Assembly: GCA_016758965.1 (NCBI GenBank)
Contig: JAEPRB010000203.1
Location: 1-64,000, forward strand
Origin: Circinella minor
Taxonomy: Eukaryota > Mucoromycota > Mucoromycetes > Mucorales > Lichtheimiaceae
Reading direction: 5' to 3'
Length of the DNA: 64,000 nt
The notes beneath the pieces are model-generated. The model was not told the DNA's origin. It did not search any database and saw only the letters and a list, made by a program, of their open reading frames with translations. The position numbers and the translations under genes were made by a program. How positions within the stretch are numbered: the first letter of the stretch is position 1; every line of letters begins with the position of its first letter. Of this stretch, positions 37,550 to 48,290 are shown in pieces.

Positions 37550-38414
37550 GGCAGGTACTAAAAGTCGTGCCATCCTGCGGTCGTGCCATCCCCCCATGAC
37601 TGCGTTTATTTTATTCCGCTGTACTTAGTCGTGCCATTGATCCTTCCTTACTACCCTGCCCTGCAAGTTGTACTGTTGCATGAATAATATTTTCTAACAT
37701 ATGATGACGTTAAAAAAACAATGCTTTTGTTTCGTTTCGAGTAATTTTACATTTTTACTTAGTAGTATAATGACAATGAGTGAACTTATTCAACTTATTG
37801 AAACACAGGATAAATTAAAAATAATATTGTACAATTATATTGTATATAATACAAGGGTACGAAATTATAACAGGGCTCTAATAAAATCATAAATAAAGGT
37901 ATGATTGCGAAAGTTGATTATAAACCAATATATCTTTTTACTAAAGAAAAAGTAAAAATAATTCATAAAATACGCACATTATTAATTAAAAAAAAAGATG
38001 AAGACAAAATGTGTAATTTAAGATAAACTATTTCACATTTATATTTGGAAGCATAACGGTAAAAAATTGTATAAGACAATGTAATATATATATTGATTGC
38101 GTGTGTGTGTGTGTGTGTGTGTGTTATTTACGGTGTTTCCACCAACCAAAAGTATTACTTTCATAGGTAAAGAGTGTTTAAGTAAAGAATTATTCATTAT
38201 TAGCTTCCTGATAAATAAGAATAATATTAGCTGTATACATATGTAATAATCTTATTATTATGAAGTTTTTATACGTATCATATTATCAAGTATCAATAGC
38301 TAGTTATTGAAGACGGCAGGATAGTAAGGCACGACCAAAGACAGCGGAGTCAAATCAAGCACAGTCATGGGGGGATGGCACGACCGCAAGATGGCACGAC
38401 TTTTGGTTGCTGTC
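37550..38414. mobile_element. MULE-like non-autonomous DNA transposon (865 bp)
   Basis: A 9-bp direct repeat, ATGATTATC, flanks the element (37541-37549 and 38415-38423). The terminal inverted repeats are about 90 bp (left from GGCAGGTACTAAAAGTCGTG, right inverted from GACAGCAACCAAAAGTCGTG). A 9-bp target duplication with long TIRs starting with G is characteristic of Mutator-like elements. Each end carries three copies of GTCGTGCC: left 37564, 37580 and 37628; right, inverted, 38328, 38377 and 38393. The interior has a (GT)n run (~38100-38125) and only a weak 63-aa frame (37701-37892), so no transposase is encoded. Confidence 0.85.
38100..38125. repeat. (GT)n microsatellite inside the MULE-like element
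   Basis: About 12 GT dinucleotides in a row. They could be used to date or genotype copies of the element. Confidence 0.9.
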
Positions 38415-38423
38415 ATGATTATC

Positions 38424-38852
38424 TAACTTCAGCTCAGGGGAAAAGCGGAATTTATTTTTTAAATGCGATGATCTCCTTATCCCAGTTTTTTTTTAACCGA
38501 AATCAAAAATATATATTTATGTATAACACAATTTTAATCACGCATTATTACTACTATTACTATAATAATATTTGAAGGGATATTGATGTGACGTTGAGTG
38601 AGTGATTTAATTGACTATATAAATAACAAAGAATGAAAACGTATTTGTTAAGCTCTTTTTTTTAAAAAAAAAGAAAATAACCAAAAGTAGTTAGAGAGGA
38701 AGGGGGTTTAACGTTTGACTCCGCCACAAAAAAAAAAGAACTCTACAAAATTAAGGATGGGAAGAAAGGGGTTTGTGGAAGGTAAAAAAAAAAACTCAGA
38801 ATTATGCCTTTGAATAGGATTATGCTTATAATTAAAAAAAGAAAGAGGTATT
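38424..38852. other. 3' flank of the LRR gene
   Basis: AT-rich with A and T runs (e.g. 38659-38673). No gene is seen; it probably holds the polyadenylation region of the LRR gene on the minus strand. Confidence 0.4.
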
Positions 38853-41394
38853 TTAGATAAGAACAAATGCTAATGCTGCCATAGCCAAAGTGATAAGTGT
38901 CATAAGATTGACACGAGTAGAACTGCCTGCACCTGGACGGGTACTACCAACAATACAATCAGTAGCGCATTGAAACGCCATGCTATTAGGATTTCCAACG
39001 ATCGTTTGATCAGGGCAAAGCTGGAATTGGTTGGGAGTCATATAGCAGTAACCAAGTGCACGTGGAGCCATAAAGCCTGGGAATTGGCCATTAAGTTGAT
39101 TGAAGTTGAGTTGAATGTACTCTAATGCACTAAGTGTTCCGAATTCTTCAGGGATGTTACCATTAAGACCATTATGGCCAAGCATACTATTATAAAAAAA
39201 GATAATCCATGTTTAATATACATGTTTGGTCGGATGGCTCCTTCTTTCTATAGATTATATATTTAACTCCTCCCCCGACTTTTCTGATCCCAGTATTTCG
39301 TGATTTATGTGTTTTTTTTCTTTTAATCCTTACATTCTCTTCAATTTTTGTAATCTACCAATGTTTGGTGAAATATTTCCTCGTAAACGATTATTTGAAA
39401 GATCCCTAAATAAATAAATTATATTAATGCTTTTAGTATATTTCCTGATGGCATATGATTTTCTTTATGCATAACAATAAACAAATAAAACTTACAGATA
39501 TTCAAGATTTGCCAAGTTATAGATAGATTCGGGAATGGTACCGTTTAACATCTGGTGAGATATTAACCTGAAAAAAAGGTAGTACAAAGATTAATACTGG
39601 TATAATTGTGTCGATCCCAATTTTTTTTTTGTTATACATACAAAGAAGTGAGTCCAGTAAGGTTGCCAACTGATTCTGGGATGGGGCCGAGAATATGATT
39701 ATCTTTAAGGTTGCTAAATATCAATTAAAAATAGACGTACTGTTAAGTATATTAAATTCTTCTTTGACTTATCCGTTTCATATTATGTTTCTGAAAAATA
39801 ATCCACTTACAATGTTTGAAGAGATGTCATAGTGCCAAGATTATTAGGAATTACGCCGTTGATCTGATTGTTATCAAGTGCTCTGAAAATAAATATAATA
39901 CATTAATCGAATTCTTCTTTAGTAATGCAGTAAAATTACAACAATGTGTATATAAAATATTTCTATCACGTACAAGTTTACAAGCTGGCTCAAACTGAGA
40001 ACTGCGCCAGGGAATGGTCCAGTCAAATTGTTGTTACTCAAATAAATATCTATATTGTAGCATTTTTTTAAGCCCATTGACAATCAGTAAAAAGCAAATA
40101 TTTACGGCTGATCCTTATGATCAGACAATCGATCATAAATAAAAAGCCTTCTAACCTGTCAAAGTAAGAATACTGCCCCATGAATCAGGAATAGAACCAG
40201 TGAAAGTGTTATTCTTGAGGTGGCTAAGTATAGATACATAATAAAAGATAAGTAAATTTAAGGTTGTAATTTTCTTTTGTTTCTAAAAAAAATTGTTTGT
40301 CTTACATGCTACTCAACATGGGCATATTTTGAAAGCCAGGTAAATTGCCGTTCATGGCATTAACATCGAGATTCCTAAAAGTAATACAGTGACAATCAGT
40401 ATGCGTTGAACAAGCGTTTACATTAATATATGATATAAACATACAAGAAACGAAGATTAGCCATATTTGCAGATAATGATCCTGGAATAGAACCTGAGAT
40501 TTGATTGTGACTAAGATCACTATAATATCATAATAGAAAAAAAAATTAGATCTGTGCGAAAAAATATGAATGAAAAAAGTTTAATTTTTATCTTAACAAC
40601 AAACTTACAGAGTCATTAAAGTTCCAATGGAGCCAAAGACATCAGGGAGAGTACCAACGAGATTATTATAAGGTAACTCACTAGGATATAAATAAATGTT
40701 AATTTTTCTTTTCCTATTTTTGCTCAATAGAAAAAATTCAGTTTTCTTTTTTTATAATTACATTTTGGTCACAGCCCCGTTATTACAAGTAACACCAAAC
40801 CAGCCGCTACAACAGCTAGCCATATCATTGCCAGACCAACCAGTATTGATTGCCCAACCGTTTCCGTTCATCGAGTTAAAGATTTGTTTAAGTGCATTAC
40901 ATGTAGCTTGATCAACAGCACCGGTGCCTGCTGGTCCATTATCATCTATAGGGGGGGTTGAAGTGCTTGACGGTTGTGGTGCAGAATCACTTTCGGTTGG
41001 GGCGGGTTGTGTATCAACTGTGCCATCACCAGTACCATCGCCAGTACCAGTGCCATCTCCAGTACCGTCGCCTGTGTCTGTTCCATCTCCAGTACCATCG
41101 CCTGTGCCTGTTCCATCGTCAGTACCGTCGCCTGTGTCTGTTCCATCGCCAGAACCATCGCCAGAACCATCGCCTGTTCCAGTGCCATCTAAAAAATAAT
41201 ATAAAAGTGATTGGTTGGTTGGGTGCTATTGTTGAATTTCTCGTTCGCGTATCATAAGTTTTTAAAAGCCTGAAGAACAATAGCAGTAATAAATCTAAGT
41301 AAAACTCTTTCGTACCATCTTGTGCACGCACGGCAACAGCAAGTAAAAGTACTGTAAAAAGAAGGAAGAGTAATAATGAATTACGTATCTTCAT
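38853..41394 (-). CDS. Secreted GPI-anchored leucine-rich-repeat protein, 495 aa
   Basis: Twelve exons: 41316-41394, 40762-41188, 40609-40680, 40445-40519, 40306-40374, 40156-40223, 39974-40049, 39811-39882, 39642-39713, 39496-39567, 39334-39405 and 38853-39186; 1488 nt in frame. A signal peptide (MKIRNSLLLFLLFTVLLLAV, cut after AVRA) leads into a DGTGDGTDTG repeat linker. A Cys-containing N-cap follows (GWSGNDMASCCSGWFGVTCN), then about ten plant-type LRRs of the form L-x-x-N-x-L/I-x-G-x-I/L-P-x-x. A C-terminal Cys cap (CYMTPNQFQLCPDQ ... CATDC) and a hydrophobic tail (MTLITLAMAALAFVLI) after GAGSS mark a GPI anchor. It is a cell-surface protein, probably for wall or environmental sensing or adhesion; the ligand is unknown. 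Nine internal exons of 68-76 nt each encode one LRR. It shares a 390-bp divergent promoter with the C2 gene. Confidence 0.92.
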
Positions 41395-41784
41395 TATTAT
41401 CTAGGGATTATAAATTAAAGAAGAAAGAAATAAAGGAAGAAGAAAAGGAGAGAAAAATTAAAAAAAAAGTTGAGGGCGAAAGTTATTTTTTTTTATCAGG
41501 CACACATAGTACTCGGTAGACGGTACAAACAAAAAATAGCCAAAAATAAAATGGCTGTGTTTGTGTTATAATTTTTATGTTGTTGTGTAACCCTAATTGA
41601 ATAAGATATTTTGGACATCAGACACGTGAAGCTTTTTTTAGCTACAAAAGAAATAAAGCTGGTTTAAACCACTTGTCATGTGTAACATGGGCATTGCTTG
41701 TTTAAACATGCGCAATGGTCTTATTTTCTTTTCTTTTTCTTCTCTTTTCTTTCTTTCACACTCATCTTCAAATTCATTTGAAAA
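41395..41784. promoter_or_regulatory. Shared divergent promoter, LRR gene / C2 gene
   Basis: 390 bp separate two start codons facing outward. The C2 side is pyrimidine-rich just before the ATG (TTTTCTTCTCTTTTCTTTCT, about 41737-41756), a common fungal promoter/leader feature. No specific operator is identified. Confidence 0.5.
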
Positions 41785-42631
41785 ATGTCCAACTTGAAAC
41801 TTCGTATTGGTATTATTAGCGCCCAGAACCTTGCTGCTGCGTATGTATTTTTTTCTTTCATTACTTTTATTTTATTTTTATGTCGAAAATTATAATATTC
41901 GGACGGATGGTTTTTTGAATATAAATACTCACAACTTTATACCATGTATATATATATATATGTATGTATGTATGTATGTATTATAGTGACAAGACCGGGT
42001 ATTCTGACCCTTATGTCGTCTTTCGTGTAGAGTAAGTCTTTTTTTCTTTGTTGCTATAAGGGGAAATGGCTATAATCATAATAATAATATAGTGGACGAA
42101 ACAAGGGCTCACATAAAACCAACAATGTGATAATTACAATAACAGTGACAAGAAGTTTACTACCAAGGTTATCAAACAAACACTTGATCCTGTATGGAAC
42201 TATGAATTTGAAATTCCTATTGGTGCCGATAAGATGCCTCGTCCATTCAACGTAACAGTTTGGGATAAGGATACCTTTGGTCGTGATTTCTTAGGTGAAA
42301 TATCAATCCCTGTCAAGAATTGCTTCGATCGTAATGCTGGTGGAGCTTCTGATGGTATACCTCGTCATTATAACGATCCTGAGAATCATCCACAATGGTT
42401 TTCCCTTAATAAGCGGACCGAGAAAAGCAATGTTTCTGGTGAAGTTCAGATGAAATTTGGTTTTATTGAAGAGCATGTCCGAGACCCACAGCAGTAAGTT
42501 GATTAAGAAGGGAGAAAACGTGTTTTTTTTTGCCAAGACCACTTTCAATTCAATTACTAAGTTAACATTCATTTTTTAATAATTTTCATAGATACATTGA
42601 TGCTTGGGAACAATTGTTTGGTCCCATGTAA
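41785..42631 (+). CDS. Small C2-domain (Ca2+/phospholipid-binding) protein, 162 aa
   Basis: Exons 41785-41840, 41987-42031, 42146-42493 and 42592-42631, all GT-AG, 489 nt in frame. The product is one C2 domain: LKLRIGIISAQNLAAADKTG, then SDPYVVFRV with the first acidic loop (D-x-x-G-x-SDPY), then TLDPVWNYEFEIP. The second loop follows, VTVWDKDTFGRDFLGEISIP, whose W-D-x-D-x-F-x-x-D-F-L-G pattern carries the other Ca2+-ligand aspartates. All the usual ligands appear present, so Ca2+-dependent membrane binding is likely. The N-terminus starts straight into strand 1, so no extra domain is attached; the C-terminus ends YIDAWEQLFGPM. The first introns contain (TA)n and (TATG)n tracts near 41950-41980. 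A partner or pathway cannot be inferred. Confidence 0.9.
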
Positions 42632-43702
42632 AATAATAATATCCACTTTTTATTTTTTAATTGCATCACAAGCTCTGAAATTGAAAAAAAAAATACATTG
42701 GTAATTTGTACAGAAAAAAAAAGTTCATTAATTTTGGTAGTAATGAAAAAAAACATACCTTTTAGTTATTACCCTTGTCACTCCTCATCTACCCCTTTTC
42801 AAACATAAAAACCCGCATTTAATCAAAATAGACACATTTTTTATATATCCTTTACAGAAAAAAATCATTTCATTATTCTATTTTTAAAGTGTTGGTTTTT
42901 GTTTGTTATTTCATTTTCATCTATGGACCACAGTACTACTAGTTTTGGATAGCTTGATGTACACTGTGTAACTCAATGGATGTTGCCAATTTACCTACAG
43001 ATTATATAAAGCGAATAAACGCGATGCAGGTCAGCTGTACAATAGATGTATTTTTTTTTCTATGGCAATCGAAAGATCTCCATTTCTAGAAGAATGTATG
43101 TCTCCTTTTGTTACCTGAATACAACTAATTTCTACAAACGATAGAATTAAATAATTTAATCCCTAAAACCTTAAAGCTCTTGTTTACAGTTTTTCTATGT
43201 ACGTAGCATTCAAATAAACTATTTATACTGCCTTTTTTTCTACTACACCAAAGAATAAACATCAATTGAACCATTGCCCGGTTTTCCATCATTTTCCTTT
43301 TATGTATATACTATATTTACATATGCATTTAGCATATTTATAGAAATAAAAGATTGTCCTATGGTGATAGTAATTGAGAATTAGCATCATACCAGCAAAA
43401 AAAACTGTGATGCAGAAAATATCGAAAGTTATCCATGATGAATAATCAAAGTGCCGCTTCTACAGCAATATAAAAATATCTGTTTTGGAATCCTGGGAGA
43501 ATTAATAGATGTAGTTCAAGTAAGGTATAAAGATGGTTGATGGTTTTTATCTGATTTGATTCGTTACGTCGCGTGGGAAAAATAGAAGACATTTAATAGG
43601 GACGCGTTATTTTATTTTGGCAGGTGTTTAAACTCTTCTTTTCTTTTGAATAGAACTAACTGCTTCTTACATATATTCAAAAAAGAAAAACTTGTTTTGA
43701 AA
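42632..43702. other. Intergenic, nothing recognised
   Basis: 3' flank of the C2 gene and promoter of the aminotransferase. AT-rich, with no coding or RNA signal seen. Confidence 0.45.
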
Positions 43703-45388
43703 ATGGCTGGAAACAACCGTACTGCATGGAATGTTCGCTCTTCAAACGTAGCAAAACGTGCCCATAATCCCATTCGTCAAATTGTTGATAAGCTTAAAGT
43801 TGATCCCCAAGCTCAAAAGTCATTCATTAGTCTATCAGTTGGTAAGAATTATTTCATTTTATTGTCTGTAATCTTTATAAGTATGAGTCACTCACTCATC
43901 CGACACTTTCATTTTAACTTTAGGTGATCCAACTGTCTTTGGTAACTTTAATGTGGACCAAACTGCTAATGACGCTGTTACTAAGCAACTCAATACATTC
44001 AAGCACAACGGTTACTCACCTGCTCATGGTATCCATATCAATTTATAAGCACCCAAAGAAAATAAATAAATATGGTTATTATATAAAAATATTAATACTG
44101 AATTGATTTTAATTATTAAAAAAAGGTACTGTCGAAGCCCGAGATGCTATTGCTCGCAAATTCAGTGTCCCAGAAGCACCTATCAACGCCAATGATATTA
44201 TTTTAACCAATGGTTGTTCCGGTGCCTTGGAGATTTGCTTCAGTGTTCTTTGCAATCCTGGTCAAAACATCTTATTGCCTCGCCCTGGTTTCTCTTTGTA
44301 TCGTAGCTTAGCCGAAGTCAAAGAAGTCGAAGGTCGTTACTATAACCTTGTACCTGAAAAGAACTGGCAAGTGGATCTTGAACAAATGGAATCCCTTATT
44401 GATAATAATACCGCTGCCATTTTGGTCAACAATCCATCCAATCCTTGTGGTTCAGTTTATCCTCGTGAGCATCTTGAAGCTATTCTTGCTGTAGCTGCTA
44501 AACATCATGTTCCTATCATTGCTGATGAAATATACTGTGATTTGGTCTTCAAGGGTAATACGTTTTATTCAATGGCATCATTGACTCAGGACGTTCCTAT
44601 TTTGTCTGTCGGTGGTTTGGCAAAGAAATGGTTGGTCCCTGGATGGCGTATAGGTTGGATCTTGATTCAAGATCGTCACGATGTCTTCAACAAGGAAATC
44701 AGAGAAGGTCTTTTGAACTTGTCTCAGGTTATTTTGGGTCCAAACTCGGTGGTTCAAGGCGCATTGGATGATATTTTGCATAATACCCCACAAAGTTTCT
44801 ACGATGAAACCATTAAACAGTTGGAGGTAAACTATTTCTCCTTTTTTATTTTTGCCCTTGTGGAATTCTTCTTCCGCTAATTCTGATTGCTAATTTGGCT
44901 TTTATTTGAACTATTAGCACAACACAAATCTCAGTCTCGAGGCTGTATCCAAAATCGATGGTTTGAAACCAGTAACACCACAAGGTGCCATGTATATGAT
45001 GGTAAGCCATTTTTCATTTGCGTGAGAAAAATTGAATACAGTTTTATTAAACAATACCTGTCTCTTTATTTTATACATAGGTCGGTATCGACCTTGAAAA
45101 ATTTAAGGATATTGAATCCGATGTTGATTTCAGTTCCAAGCTTGTCGCTGAAGAAAATGTTTTATGTTTGCCAGGCGAGGTAAATATACATAAGAAAACA
45201 AAAGACAACAAATTGGTGCTTATTTATTTACTTTTTACTAAATTTAAATCATAATTATAATTTAAATCATAATTATATAGTGTTTCGATTATCCCAACTT
45301 TATCCGCATTGTCATTACTCCTCCAGCAGGTGCTCTTACTGAAGCTTATGAGCGTATTGCTCAATTCTGTGCTAGACATCGCAAATAG
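43703..45388 (+). CDS. Tyrosine aminotransferase (PLP-dependent, class I), 411 aa
   Basis: Exons 43703-43841, 43924-44028, 44126-44826, 44918-45001, 45081-45179 and 45281-45388; 1236 nt in frame. The N-terminus WNVRSSNVAKRAHNPIRQIV and SLSVGDPTVFGNFNVD match the tyrosine/nicotianamine aminotransferase family. The core has ILTNGCSGALEICFSVLCNP, the NPSNPCGSVYPREHLE box with the PLP-contacting Asn, and ADEIYCDLVF with the pyridine-N aspartate. The lysine that forms the Schiff base lies in LSVGGLAKKWLVPGWRIGWI, where GLAK-K/R-W-LVPGWR is the TAT-specific form. The C-terminus reads FIRIVITPPAGALTEAYERI, with the substrate-carboxylate Arg. It transfers the amino group of tyrosine (and related aromatics) to 2-oxoglutarate in catabolism. 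The start at 43703 gives the family's N-terminus. It converges on SEN2. Confidence 0.95.
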
Positions 45389-45463
45389 ATTATATTGGAA
45401 ACTATAAGAAACACGTAGTTTTTACTAGCTTTTGTATATTATATTTATAAAAATAAAAATAAA

Positions 45464-46593
45464 TCATTTTTCTCGGTTGCGTTCAGGAGACCATCTTTTA
45501 AATATAACTTCCCGGACTTTATATGATTCCAGACACTGAGGTCTATCCACTGGTTGAGAAGAAGGTTTGATTACATAACATAAAACCAATGTCTTTTTTA
45601 CTTGAGTACACACTCGATTCAAACGGTGTAAATCTTTCCAATCCATATTACGATTTTCATTATCATGATCGGTTACTATGACCACAGCGAAATCACCATG
45701 ATGATGTTTACGGCCAGGTCGATAAAGTACTGGGCAATATAATTGTCTGGTTAGAATTGCGCAAAAACAAATAAAATAATTTGCATTGAATTCTTTTTTT
45801 TTTTTGCTTACCAAAATCTACACCAAATTTAGTTCCTTGCTTGGGTGACCATCCTAAACTACGATAATAGTGATAAACTGCATAACGCGTCGCAAATGAT
45901 GGCGTTTGGTTTGAAAAAATGGTCCAGCAAGTATCTATCGAAAGTGGTTTCTATGAAATCAATTTATTAGTAAACAGATCATATTATGAATGACATGTAT
46001 ATACAAAATGAAAAATCAATAATTACATCTAATGGATCATAAATTATCAAGGAATCAAGGGCATAGATGAGAAAAAAAGCTTCAAAGAAATCAAGAAATA
46101 CTTGTTCGTAATCCTGACTATCCGTAATATCTTTAATTTCTTCAACGCTCCATACATCATCATTGGTAGTGGATACTGATGGAGACGATGATGACGAAGG
46201 TGGATTTTCCTGGCTTCGTTTCAGCTTTCTTCGTTCAGTAGTAATGTGTTCAAGGAATACAGTATTCTTATCACCTATATATTCAAGTTCAAATATAAGT
46301 TTTCCTCAAAGTTGTTTCATAGAAAAACCCCCTTTTTCTGTTTTCTTTTCGTAATGTATACCTTTGTCAATGGTACGTGACTTCCAAGTCGGTTTAGCTC
46401 GAGAAAGCGATCCTTTACCAAAAAGACCCGATTCAAAAGGATCTATATCACATGAAGAATGTCGAAGCCAAACACAGGAACCGAATTCAATTAATGTACC
46501 TGACCAACATGGTGATCGAGTTGGATGAAATAATAGTCGACTTATCCAAGATCGCGGACTTGCAAGATGTACAGGAAGTGGTTTGGTATCCAT
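45464..46593 (-). CDS. SEN2: tRNA-splicing endonuclease catalytic subunit Sen2, 294 aa
   Basis: Exons 46362-46593, 46027-46274, 45812-45950 and 45464-45729; 885 nt in frame. The N-terminal part (HLASPRSWISRLLFHPTRSP) and an acidic/Ser linker precede the endonuclease fold. The catalytic domain has SFATRYAVYHYYRSLGWSPK, then GTKFGVDFVLYRPG with Tyr209, then HHHGDFAVVI with His217, then NRVCTQVKKTLVLCYV with the catalytic Lys (251 or 252). The Tyr-to-His spacing of 8 equals that in yeast Sen2, as I recall it. Sen2 cleaves the 5' splice site of pre-tRNA introns as part of the Sen2-15-34-54 complex. At 294 aa it is shorter than the yeast protein mainly in the N-terminal half. Its stop is 75 bp from that of the aminotransferase, and it shares a 374-bp divergent promoter with the kelch gene. 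Confidence 0.93.
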
Positions 46594-46967
46594 AATTTAT
46601 TTATTTTTTTTCAATCCAATTTTGTGAAACGATAAAGGAATATAAAGTGGTAGTAGAGTAGCACAACAACATACAACACAATTTCATTTTCGATCTCTCT
46701 AACTTAAGAACGCTTCCTCTCCGCCCTGTTTTAATTTTGTGTTGCATCAGAAATAAAATATCAATAATTCTTTTTCTTCTCTTCTCGTTTTCTTTCTTGT
46801 ATTGAAAAAACAAAAACTATTTCGAGGGAAAAAGAGAATTTTCTTTTTCTCAACCTTTAAACTATTTCTTATTGATCCCCCCAGTCCTTTCCTTAATACA
46901 CTCATTTATCCCATTGACAGATCATCAAAAGAATCTTATTTTTTAATCAACGTTTCATCATCTCCGC
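46594..46967. promoter_or_regulatory. Shared divergent promoter, SEN2 / kelch gene
   Basis: 374 bp between outward-facing start codons, with several T/C-rich tracts (e.g. TTTCTTTTTCTC near 46840). No defined site is recognised. Confidence 0.45.
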
Positions 46968-48229
46968 ATGTCGCTCTTTTCGAAATTCACAAAGAACAAT
47001 AATACAGCGGACAAGTCGGCCACTTGCCCATGGTCACAACGAAAACTGACCGGGAGTCAGTCCCATGTATTACCACGCCATGGTCATGCTACTACAGTAT
47101 CTTTACCAACTGATAATCTTGTCTTATTTGGTGGCACGCATAATAAATCCAAGAAAGATCTCTTTCTTATAGATACCAGTAAGTAATTCATCTCAGTAAT
47201 AAAGGTTAGTAAAACACAAATTGATAAGTTATAATATTACTCTTTAGATAATATGTCTTCACATCCTATAAATGCTACTGGAGATGTACCAGCATCAAGA
47301 ATGTATCCAATTCTCGCACCCCTTGGCAATAACTGCGTTTTATGTATGTATAATAGTGTAAGGTTCCTGTTGTAATAATATATGTAATAATAATTCAATT
47401 ATTTCATCTAGTGTATGGTGGTCAGCCTAGTAGCGCAGACGAAAAATGGGATCCAAACTTTTATACCCTCAATGTTGGTGAGTTTCAATGTGGTTGTCAC
47501 ATTTATAATTTAGCATAATTATTTTTAACACCGATTATTTCTGTAAAAAAAAAAATAGGAACACGACAGTGGTCTCGTATTCAAATGCCTGAGGGTCGTT
47601 TGCCAGTCGAACGGTCAGGCCATTCCGTTGCTGTTAGCGGTAACTTATTATATATTTGGGGCGGTCAACGGGCAGGCCGATACTTAGATGATTTATTTAT
47701 CTTTGATGCGAGCACATGTTAGTATTATTATCCTTTTGTAAAATATCCTTCATATATGTATATAGCATTAACATTCTCATATCATCATTTCTATGTCAGA
47801 TGAAACAAATCCTCAATGGGAGCACATAGCATCTGCTAATGAAGGTCCTACAGGACGATCAGGACATGCTTCTGTTGTTTTTGATGATAAATTATATATG
47901 TAAGTTATAAACGTTTACTAATATCACGAAAAGGGAGAGAGGGAGAACATGCTATGGAAAAATATATTTCATGTAGCCAACCCACTGAATATGTTTATGT
48001 ATTTTTACAACAGCTTCGGTGGTACAGATGGTAGTCATTTGTATAACGATATTTGGATGTATGACTTACATACAAGGTATTGGTCTCAAGTATCTGCTGT
48101 CGGGTACATTCCTGTCCCACGTGAAGGTTGTGCTGCTTCACTTGTTGGTGATGTGATGTATGTTTTTGGTGGTCGTAGCCCCGATGGCAATGGTTTAGGT
48201 GATCTTTGTGCTTTCAAAATTCGAGGTAA

Positions 48230-48290
<61 letters not shown>

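Noticed and set aside
37701..37892. 63-aa ORF inside the MULE-like element as a transposase
   Set aside because: Too short and AT-driven; no MULE catalytic motif can be seen.
40924..41257. Plus-strand ORFs rich in PVPSPVPV, HRQNHR and similar repeats
   Set aside because: These are translations of the complementary strand of the DGTG repeat linker in the LRR gene.
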